Source: Riptortus pedestris (lineage: Eukaryota; Arthropoda; Insecta; Hemiptera; Alydidae). Taken from it: 64,000 nt of DNA. Both the position numbers and the translations under genes were made by a program. The stretch is from NCBI GenBank assembly GCA_019009955.1, contig CM032233.1:81537001-81601000 (forward strand), given 5' to 3'. The notes under the pieces were generated by a model, which ran no database searches, was not told the DNA's origin, and was given only the letters and a program-made list of their open reading frames with translations. Of this stretch, positions 55,895 through 64,000 are shown in pieces. The first letter of the stretch is position 1. Each line of letters starts with the position of its first letter.

Positions 55895-56556
55895 CTGAAA
55901 ATGTTAGCAATGCGCTAAGGATAGCTAAGAAATTATTTAAAAGATCTAAACAGAAGGTCCCCCGGATTATTTAAATCCCTAAAACAGGAGGGGTATTACC
56001 GCTAATACCTATTTTTGCAGCTTTAGGTGCATTAGGATCGATTGCATCAAGAGCAGCAAGCGTAGCAAAATAGCTAGAGAAAAATTAGAAGAGGAAAAAA
56101 GACATAATAAAAGTGTTGAAGGGAAAATGATAGGAACAGGTTTATATTTGAAGCCTTATAAGAAAGGGTACGGCTTGTACCTAAGACCTTGGGAGGGGAG
56201 GGGGTTAAAAAAAAAAAAAAATCCGTCATTTTTGGAAAGTTTACCAGTAAGAGCAGTGGCAGATTTTGAAATTACTAATGTAGCTAAAAAGTATGTATAT
56301 ACTTTAGAGGTGTCTATTCGAAGGATACACTACCAAAGACGATAAAGAATAATGAAAATGTAATAATAAACTTGGACAATAGCAACCATGAAGGAACTCG
56401 CTGGGTAGCCTTAGCTAAATATGATAAAGACAATGTCTGCTCACCGAGGTAGTAGATTATGTGAAAGGCATAAATATTAGATATAATAGAGACAGAGATC
56501 AGTCGTGGAACAACAGTATATGTGTACATTTATGTCTTATATTTCTTTACGAATGA
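55895..56556 (+). pseudogene. Minor capsid-type protein with adenain-like protease, multiply broken
   Basis: Pieces in order: a basic stretch (KKLFKRSKQK) ending at TAA 55,972-55,974; a hydrophobic, Gly/Ala-rich segment (LPLIPIFAALGALGSIASRA) ending at TAG 56,071; then, in another frame, a charged stretch leading to GTGLYLKPYKKGYGLYL. After a frame change near 56,330 comes NVIINLDNSNHEGTRWVALA, matching the adenovirus-protease-type block around the catalytic His. Here the residue is Arg (codon 56,399-56,401). After another stop (56,450) and frame change, SICVHLCLIFL matches the block holding the catalytic Cys. At least four breaks are visible. Such proteins occur in Polinton/adintovirus-like elements, where the hydrophobic part is thought to be membrane-active and the protease to mature capsids. 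This copy is not functional. Confidence 0.75.
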
Positions 56557-56576
56557 TCACATAAATGCGCAATATA

Positions 56577-57284
56577 ACGTTTGTTAAGTTTGGTAACACC
56601 TCTGAGATGACTCATGTATCCCCCCGATTAGCTTAGACAGTTCGCATGAATATCATATAGCTCTCCTATCACTAGATACATATAACTCCATAGCAAATGT
56701 CTGTGAAGGTTTGAATGATGAATTTCGTATTTGTGACGAGATATGTCACATAATCAAGTTAACTCAGGGGGAATATGAGGTTACAGATTTTGAACATACT
56801 ATTACAGATAAATTACGGTTGATAACGGTGGTTTTGACAAAAATTCTGATGAACCAGAGTTTACTTTAATGGCTAACCCTGTAACTAAGCGTGTTTCTAT
56901 AAAGACTAATTATATAATCGTTTTCGATCATCCAAAAAGCTTTGCCAAACTGTTAGGATTTGAAAATAAGAAACTTGCCGCTAATATGAAGGAACTAATC
57001 CTGTAGATATTTCACCAGTTAATACTAATTCAGTACAATGCAGCATTGCTCTAGGAGATTTTTAAAATGGCCTGCAATCGCACGATATATATCAGTTCAA
57101 ACCAGAAGTCGAAATAGGATAAGTTATAAACAAAAAGCCTAGGAACATAATATATTACCCGTTGAACACACACACACACACAATAGATAGCGTAACGATA
57201 CGTCTGGTAGATGACGACGGTGAACTAGTTGAATTTAGTGGTAAAGACATTATGATCCGGTTACATAAAAAGGAATGGGAATAA
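56577..57284 (+). pseudogene. Minor structural (jelly-roll/penton-like) protein remnant of the viral element
   Basis: Frame pieces read SSHEYHIALLSLDTYNSIAN, then LTQGEYEVTDFEHTI, a KLLGFENKKLA block, a SVQCSIALG block and the C-terminus IDSVTIRLVDDDGELVEF followed by IMIRLHKKEWE and a stop at 57,282-57,284. I recognise the block order as that of a conserved structural protein adjoining the previous gene in Polinton/adintovirus-type elements of invertebrates; whether it is the penton or another minor capsid protein is uncertain. Frames change several times (near 56,820, 57,000 and 57,065). A (CA)n tract at about 57,167-57,181 has grown inside the coding part. A major capsid gene is not seen downstream. 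Confidence 0.68.
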
Positions 57285-57824
57285 TTTATTTGAAGCATTC
57301 GTGCGTGAGTAGTCGTCCAGCATACAACGCAAGGTTCAAGTTATCTTTGAAAAACATAGAATTCCTCTCTTATCCTCAACTAGCTGGTATGAAAAGCCAG
57401 TCCAGCTCCAAGAGCCGTCAAGTGAACATCGAAAACCTTCGGTAAGACTCCACTCTCTTCTCTTTGGTTCCCCTTTCTCTTCTTTGTTTAATTAGTCAAG
57501 TTTAAGCATTTCTTTCAGTTAGCTTTAATTCCCTACCTGTACCCACTTAATTTAATAAAAATTGTTGATATATGAAATGTTTTATATGTTATTTAGTTCT
57601 AAGACAGATAAGTTTTTATTGTTATATGGTATCTAAAATAAGTAATAGAAATGTAATTATTATTTTGTGTGTCAACAGGGCACTGACGATGATGCACAGC
57701 ATCCAAAGGGCTCTGCCGTTTTAATAAATTATTATAGTGGAAGCGTAGCCAACAATTTTTTCATCCTATATACATTCTTATATCAACATTGACCATAAAC
57801 CTCAAAAAACAACCACACCATCTA
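57285..57824 (+). other. Right flank of the viral island with a retroelement-like end
   Basis: No open frame continues the viral genes. From about 57,660 the text 'gggcactgacgatgatgcac' to 'tatatcaacattgaccataa...cctcaaaaa' resembles the end of the palindromic element at 24.8-24.9 kb ('caccaacattgaccaaaact'), which has Penelope-like wording. It may be a retroelement 3' end that inserted at, or deleted, the right side of the viral island. Confidence 0.35.
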
Positions 57825-57872
57825 TACACACACACACACACGCGCGCGCGCGCACGCACACGCAGACACACT
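57822..57872. repeat. (CA)n/(CG)n microsatellite
   Basis: An alternating CACACA/CGCGCG tract sits where the TA core of an HLE would be expected, immediately before the HLE body at 57,875. Alternating purine-pyrimidine sequence of this sort can adopt Z-DNA. Confidence 0.8.
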
Positions 57873-57874
57873 TT

Positions 57875-58663
57875 TTTATTAATCGTTACTGAATTCGATA
57901 TTTAAATGTTTCATGAAAACTAAAGATTATGTTCGTTAGAAACGGAGTATTTGGGGTTTAGAAATAGGGAAAAAATCAACAATTATTAATAACTCTCTTA
58001 TCATGAGTCAGACTGAAAACTGGAACGTGCCAATTTCCTAGAAATTGAAATATTTTACCACTATTGTTATATAGATTTAGTTCTCACTGAAAAATTAAAT
58101 ACGTTATTAATATTTTCAGCATTCAGTGGAAAGTGACCCCCTTCCCAAAAAAACCCTGTTTTCATTGAACGTTTACTGAGTGAGGTACATGAAAATACGT
58201 TTTATAATAACGTCACAATTTAAGTTACCTTTTTGTCTCAAAAAATGTTTATTTAGTCTATACTATACTCGATATTTAACCGATTCAGTTGACATTAATG
58301 ATCATATTTTATATAGGCTGAAAGCGGAATAGTGGAGGCTCAGAAGAGGGGGATTTGAAAATTCGAAATATCTCCGTTATAATGAGTCGGATCGTAAAAT
58401 GTTATGAAACCAACCTCGTTACTTTATTGATGGTCTACATTTGTTGTTCTATGCATTTTGTTTTTGTCAGTCATGTTTTAAGTTAGTGATTCATACTTTA
58501 TTGTTTTAAGGGTTCATTAACCCCCCCCCCCCCCCGCCTCATCTAATCATCGTGTTTTTACTTACAAATTAGAAAATATATGGTGAGAACAATGATAATG
58601 TATCTTAGCACCGCGTGGAAAATCTGCTTAGTTTAAGCAGCTCCTGCGTAACAGACTTTTTTT
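57875..58663 (+). mobile_element. HLE, copy lacking its 5' palindrome
   Basis: The body starts after the microsatellite with 'attaatcgttactgaattcg' and holds two concatenated body variants ('cggagtatttggggtttag' and 'gcggaatagtggaggctcag'). It ends with the 3' terminus GGAAAATCTGCTTAGTTTAA, GCAGCTCCTGCGTAACAGAC and a T-run. Confidence 0.72.
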
Positions 58664-59842
58664 AACTGGAAGATCCACCGTATTATTGGGAGATTTTGTT
58701 TATAGCTTCAACTAACCCCCCCCATCTATTCATAAGAAAATTTCAAATAAGTAACATTCAAGTATCAATGACAAGCAGTTCTACAGAAAAGAAATAATCT
58801 TGGGGTAAGAAGGCTATAGAGAAACTGAAGTAGAATATATTTTAATGTCCAATAAGCTAACTGCATTTGGGATCAGTGTGGTTATTCTGCATTTAATACA
58901 TTTTCTATGTCCGTATTTATAGATATTAGTTAATGATTCCTATAGATTTTTTTTCAAATTATTGATAAAAAAATGTAATGAGTTATGTGATAAAAAAATA
59001 GCTAGTGAAAAAAAAAATTGTTACTTGAGAAATAATATTAATTGGTAGGTTTTTAATTTTTGCCAAGTATTTATTGATTAGAATAATCTTAAACTTTTGT
59101 ATTTTATTTCCAACCTTTAAAATTGTCTTCTCTATATGTCTCAGGCCCATAAGTCATTTTCCTGAGACACACAAGACTTTTATATTGATAAGAACTAATA
59201 ACAAAAACAAAAATGATAAAAATTTGAAGGGCTCAATTAAATTTTAATAAATGTAATTTACATAAGATTCAATTTTTCATCATAACTAAAATTTATTTTT
59301 CAATATATCTGTAATGTTATATTAAGACCTTTTTTCTTTTTAATGGATCTAAAAAATGTATTAACACCGATCCATCGAAATAAAATATTTTTTCTGGAGA
59401 AGAAAGTTCTTATATTTAAATATATATTAATTATTTGATCTTTTGTAGAGTATTAAAATTTCCTTTAATGAAACTAACTTCAAATTCTATAACAACTAGC
59501 TTCTAAACAGAATAAATGTAGGTCAGTAGAGTTATACTACCTACATTAAGTGTATCAACGGTAGGATAAAAAGGTCAAAAGGTTTGTATTACGTGTATGT
59601 TTAAGACAATGTTACTTTCTATAATGTAACGAAACCCAAATGGGTGAGACCGAAACTGAAACTCAAACAAATCAGACTCATGATTACATCATTCACAGAA
59701 CATTTTCAAACGTTACGGATATAGTTTGCCAGGGAAAATGTTCAAAACCATTATGTTCGAACAATTTATATTGTTCTATCTTCCCAATAGAAGATATTAG
59801 GGGTCGTCAAATGTTATTAGTGTATGGACATTCGTCAGGAAG
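58664..59842. other. No recognised gene
   Basis: AT-rich DNA. The 77-codon plus frame at 59,640-59,873 runs into an HLE terminus, so its C-terminal part is repeat-derived. No family was recognised. Confidence 0.4.
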
Positions 59843-60632
59843 AACAAAACTCCGTCACGCATGGGCTGCGTAAACTAAACAAATTTCCACATTGATCTTT
59901 TTCTCAACATATATTGTCAATTTCTAAGTAAAATCCAATGATTTGGGCCATTAACTACTATGTGTTGCATAAACCAATTAGATATCTACATAAGTATCGT
60001 AGAAATAAATAAATCGATATAAAGAACGTAAAATCTGAATTGATGACGAAATTACGAAACGTATTTTCATGTATCTCAAACAGTAAACGCTCAATGAAAG
60101 CAATATTTGGTATTTAAACTTCGAATAAAATGGTCCATGATATAACAGTTCACTATTAATATGACATGAGAAGGAGCAGGTGTTTACTGAATGCTGAAAA
60201 CTTTAAAATGCAAATATCTCCGTTAATATTATTTTATTTATTTATTGTGGAGCGTTCGGTGCGAGGCGATATTTCTCATCGAAAAACAATGAATATAAAG
60301 AAAATAAAAAATGAAAACAGTAACAGAAAAATATAGAAAACCGTTATTATTAAAAATATAGGAAACATGTATATAACAATATTCATAGGTTATTAATTTT
60401 GTCATGCGATTGGTTTTATACCACTTTTCAATGTGACGTATAATAATGGGTATATTTTGGATTTTTCTAAATTCCCTCTCTAAACGGCCCTCCCCCCATT
60501 GGTCCCCAACCATCAAAGTGTGGGATCAAATGTATTTGATATTTAATTTTACATAAAATGTTTAAATATCCGGGGTGGTTATTATCAAACAGAACTTGAA
60601 TCCTCTAAAGCTGTATGAAACAAGTTTATTTG

Positions 60633-60682
<50 letters not shown>

Positions 60683-60833
60683 CATATATGTGTGTGTGTG
60701 TGTGTACAATTTTACACGGACCTCATCTGCGCCATTTACTTGAAAGGACTGATGGACTTTTGAAGACATTTTTAGAAAATCGCGCCGTGGTTAAAACCTC
60801 AATAGCGGATTTCACTTATGAGAAATCTGTTAA
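59843..60833 (-). mobile_element. HLE, long copy with TA/TG core
   Basis: The inverted 3' terminus reads CTCCGTCACGCATGGGCTGC, then GTAAACTAAACAAATTTCC. The body has 'gtttactgaatgctgaaaac' and a small unrelated insert at about 60,230-60,350. (TA)n and (TG)n lie at 60,637-60,705. The degraded 5' palindrome ends GAGAAATCTGTTAATC. Confidence 0.75.
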
Positions 60834-61850
60834 TCTAAGGAGTTGGAGATATATACCAGGTTAAAAATCAGCTTTTAATTATGCCTGGGGAAGGATTTTG
60901 CAGAAGCTTATGAAATTAGCATACAGTTTTATTGATGCTGGAAGTCAAGACACGGCATCACATGCCCAGCGTCCCCCATCATCATGTTTAAAAGAAAAAT
61001 CTAAATTCATATGAGACGATTATGATAGCTATTTTATCTGGACGATTTAACTTAACCCACTGGCTATTTATTCTGGGAAACTGACTAGGGAAAAACTAAT
61101 TATCGGTCGAAAAGGCAAAGAAAAAGCGGTACCTGTACTTGGTAAATGTAGCCATATGCGGAAAATATTAATTAAAAGAATCCAATTATGAAAGGAAATA
61201 AGAAAGTTTTGTTATTCATTGAATTTCAATTGAAAAGAGCTCTTTATACTGCTACACTACAGACCGAAGGGCATATTCCAATCCTTTTTAAATCTGTTTT
61301 TTAAAATTCTATTAATGGTGAACTCCCATTAAGGCGGGGAGGGGGCTACTGTTCATTCATAGAATCTAATTTCTTGAGATCCAAAAATAATCCTTTATTG
61401 GCATATAATCCATTGGTTTGCCATTTCATAGTTTATTACGACCGACAAAATTTAAAAAAATAAAGACATCCCTATATATTTATTGAATCTGCGAATTTCA
61501 TAGAACTTTTAATTGCATCAATTCTTTCGAACTCGATGAATCCCTGTATCATTTAACATACGAATTAATTATGAAATGCGATACAAAAAATAAGGTTATT
61601 GTATAAAATTGACGAACCAACACAACTTCAGTGATAAATACAGTACTCCTAAAATTCAAGAAGTACCAGGCACTATTCAAATTTATGCATCCTTTCATGA
61701 ATTCAGAATATTATTTTTTTTTCAAGGCCTACTTAAAGCATTTAATCGTTAATTCAAGAATAAATCGTCCCAAAAGTCGTGAAGTATTATTTGAAAAAAT
61801 GGAATAGCATACTAATGCCATCCTCATGCTGAGGAATGTTTCTTATTTTC
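60834..61850. other. No recognised gene
   Basis: AT-rich DNA without named repeats or credible open frames. Confidence 0.45.
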
Positions 61851-62098
61851 AGAAAAGTCCGTCAACCAGGCACTGCGTAAACTACGCTAATTTCTCATTT
61901 TCTTCTCGGTGTGACAGACTACACATCTCATCTTAACATATATTCTCTCTTTTTAATAACAACCAGTAGAGTGAAAGTGGTGGTTGACGACATGAATGTA
62001 AGAATCACTCTCTCATTATTTGAGATACGAGAAAATAAGAATAACAACAGCTAAGGAACATCAATAGTTTAAACAAACATTGTGACGTAAACAGACAA

Positions 62099-62197
<99 letters not shown>

Positions 62198-62370
62198 GTG
62201 TGGGTGTGCGTGTGCGTGCGTGTGTGTGTAGTACATATACATAGTTTTGAACAGGCCTTATTTTTATCTTCTTCTGGGTAGGATTAATGACAAGTTGAAG
62301 ACATTTTTCTAAAATCGCGTCATGAGTTTAAACAGAATAGCTGATTTCCCTCATTGGAAATCTGCTAAAA
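61851..62370 (-). mobile_element. HLE with large TA/TG core
   Basis: The inverted 3' terminus is AAAAGTCCGTCAACCAGGC with CTGCGTAAACTACGC. A shortened body follows, with (TA)n(TG)n at about 62,100-62,230, then TTTTGAACAGGCCTTATTTT. The 5' palindrome ends TTGGAAATCTGCTAAAA. The body between the terminus and the core is much reduced compared with other copies. Confidence 0.78.
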
Positions 62371-62624
62371 ATCGAACGACAAAAAAAATCTAAAAATTAT
62401 TTTGTTTATAAAAAGAATTATTATGTTGACAAAATAATTTTATTTTATTTTAAAGGATAGTTTATTTTCATGGAAGAAATATTTCATTGAGATTATAAAC
62501 AAGACTTAAAATTTGCACTAGACATAAGATATTTACTGAAATAAGGTGGTTGCTGATTTTCGACGAAACAAAACAATTCTGTAACTGAATGAAACCTTTA
62601 TTCAACCAAATTAAATTTTTCTCA

Positions 62625-62795
62625 CAGGCTCCAGCACTTCTCCAGCGGACCCCTCCAAAATCACCCAGACGAAAATGGTCTCTGATTTTCTCCAGGAAGG
62701 CTCCAGGATTTCTCCAGACAGGCTCCAGCACTTCTCCAGCGGACACCTCCAAAAACACCCAGACGAAAATGGTCTCTGATTTTCTCCATGGACAC
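62625..62795 (+). repeat. 94-bp tandem duplication, 1.8 copies
   Basis: CAGGCTCCAGCACTTCTCCA starts at 62,625 and again at 62,719. The second unit runs to about 62,790. Within the unit, CTCCAG is itself repeated several times. Both strands stay open across it, which explains the overlapping open frames (62,468-62,903); none was recognised as a real protein. Confidence 0.85.
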
Positions 62796-62811
62796 ACATA
62801 TATTCCAGAGT

Positions 62812-62840
62812 CACACACACACACACACACACATGCACAC

Positions 62841-62880
<40 letters not shown>

Positions 62881-62888
62881 TTGTGTGT
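62812..62888. repeat. (CA)n(TA)n(TG)n compound microsatellite
   Basis: The tract is self-complementary: CA repeats on the left, TA in the middle, TG on the right. It can therefore fold into a long hairpin. It sits at the core position of the HLE that follows. Confidence 0.85.
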
Positions 62889-63992
62889 CTATCAAAGCTC
62901 TAACGGTCGCAATTTGTGTTTGATCATTACTAAAATCTATATTTAATCGGTTTAAGTAAAAAGAATGTAAAGTTCATTAATGGCTGAAATCGGAACAGTG
63001 GGAGGGGGGGGGAGTTTTAGAGGGAGACTTTTCGAAATATTTCTGTTACTATACGTCGGATCGAAAAATTGTATAAAAGCAATCTTATTGCACATTAAAT
63101 TTACTATAAATATCATCCTATAAATTTATTCTTTATTTGGAATATTAACCGAGATATTTTCATTTTTCAGTTTTCGGCGTTCAGGAACCCCCCCCTCCTA
63201 CATTAATAATAAGCTCTCATATCATGAACCACTTCAATCCAAGGTTAAATACGCAATATTGTTTTCATTGAAGTTCTACTTTGTGAGATATATGCAAATA
63301 CGTTGATCCTCCCTCCCTTTCTTTTGGTCATGGCCTACAAACATTTGAGCGATTGATATAAAAAATGATCTGATTCATTATACATTAAAGAACTAGATAT
63401 AGTAAAGAGTTTTCAATAAAATTAATGGTTTGTATTCAGATATATTTCAGAAATTGCTTTTCTTTCCGCCGAAGAATATTTCATTCTGTTCAGCTCTGTC
63501 CTAGCCCTTTCCAGTACCACTCATCCATAATCCTCTCCACGGTGCGTCAAGAGACAATGGCCGAGAGATCTCCTATAGAAGTTAAGTGAAGTGATAGCAA
63601 TGGCTATTTTCTTATCAAGTGCCATTCCTCTTTAGCTCTTGACTACCTTGCCAGGCAGGGAGAGGCTGCTCCTCTCATTGTGGAGAAGGTTCGAGAGTGA
63701 TGGAGAACGATTGAATTGTACATATCACATTACAAAATGCACTTAAATGCAGGCTGTAATATTCGTAATAAAATAAAATAATGAGTCTGTTCAACTCTGA
63801 GCGGTTGGCAGACCTGTTCGATTACAATACAGACGCTTTCCGTTGGGATGTTATTAAAATTGGCTGAAAGTTTTCTCATTAAGGTTTGAATTAATTCAGG
63901 GTGGTGTTGATACCAATATGTAGATTTATCTATTGTAAATCTTCACGTGGGAAATCTTCTTAGTTTACGCAGGCCGTGCGTCACGTAAATTT
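62889..63992 (+). mobile_element. HLE lacking its 5' end, hosting an R300 insertion
   Basis: The body begins CTATCAAAGCTCTAACGGTC and continues through 'ggctgaaatcggaacagtgg', 'taaccgagatatttt' and the segment shared with 37.2 kb. It is interrupted by R300 at 63,499-63,785 and ends with GGGAAATCTTCTTAGTTTAC and GCAGGCCGTGCGTCACG. The 5' palindrome is replaced by the compound microsatellite and the 94-bp repeat. Confidence 0.75.
63499..63785 (+). mobile_element. R300 short retroelement, copy 2, with target duplication
   Basis: It begins TCCTAGCCCTTTCCAGTACC, the same 5' base as copy 1 at 7.4 kb, and ends GTAATAAAATAAAATAATGA. The direct repeats TCTGTTCAGCTCTG (63,485-63,498) and TCTGTTCAACTCTG (63,786-63,799) match at 13 of 14 bases. 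Target duplication plus an A-rich simple tail indicates retrotransposition. One deletion breaks the frame that is open in copy 1. Confidence 0.82.
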
Positions 63993-64000
63993 GTATTAAA

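Noticed and set aside
53270..57284. Complete Polinton or adintovirus
   Set aside because: No DNA polymerase B, retroviral-type integrase, packaging ATPase, major capsid or long terminal inverted repeats were found in or near the block.
62468..62903. Three overlapping proteins of 94-124 codons
   Set aside because: All overlap a 94-bp duplication and a compound microsatellite, are open on both strands, and have no recognised similarity.

Overview
The window is AT-rich eukaryotic nuclear DNA, almost certainly from an animal and probably an arthropod. The evidence is a dense mix of Helentron-like, Merlin, mariner, Penelope-like, LINE and tRNA-SINE debris, long (TA)n/(TG)n microsatellites, and no bacterial-style gene packing. 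The species cannot be named from sequence alone. No multi-exon host gene could be confirmed, so the repeats probably lie in a large intron or an intergenic stretch. A few GC-richer islands (about 7.0, 16.5, 34.9, 44.4 and 48.8 kb) look like leftover single-copy sequence.

The dominant component is one family of non-autonomous elements with more than 20 copies or fragments, called HLE here. In the orientation used below, its 5' end is a near-perfect palindrome (AGCAGATTTCCC, TTAA, then the inverse). It has a (TA)n core beside CGCTCTAGCGGTCGCAATT. Its 3' end carries a 12-bp inverse of the 5' motif, a short hairpin (ACGCAG-CCC-CTGCGT) and a T-run. This is the layout of DINE-1/Helentron elements. 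Several copies are composites with two 3' ends. A second family (C) begins ACTAGCTCAGATACCCGG and sits in (TA)n tracts, once inside the TA core of an HLE. tRNA-derived SINEs (six copies), a second SINE-like family, a short unidentified retroelement (R300), two LINE fragments, two Penelope-like fragments, a deleted Merlin element and a foldback mariner fill much of the rest. Target-site duplications allow several insertions to be ordered, for example SINE inside Penelope inside HLE at 42.8-44.2 kb.

The most distinctive region is 53.2-57.3 kb. It is a virus-derived island almost free of the local repeats. It starts with a roughly 100-bp tandem array in which each unit carries an ETS-type and a CRE-type motif. 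A promoter-like stretch follows (AP-1, CRE and initiator motifs), then two intact short ORFs. One of these encodes a protein made of 23-residue tryptophan repeats. Next comes a decayed capsid-gene block: a parvovirus-VP1-like phospholipase A2 domain with one stop, a hydrophobic/GLYLKPY-type minor-capsid segment running into an adenain-like protease remnant, and a jelly-roll-like minor structural protein remnant. The gene content resembles Polinton/adintovirus-type elements, but no DNA polymerase, integrase or major capsid gene is in the window. The two intact ORFs and the enhancer-like array next to broken structural genes are the strongest candidates for something undescribed.
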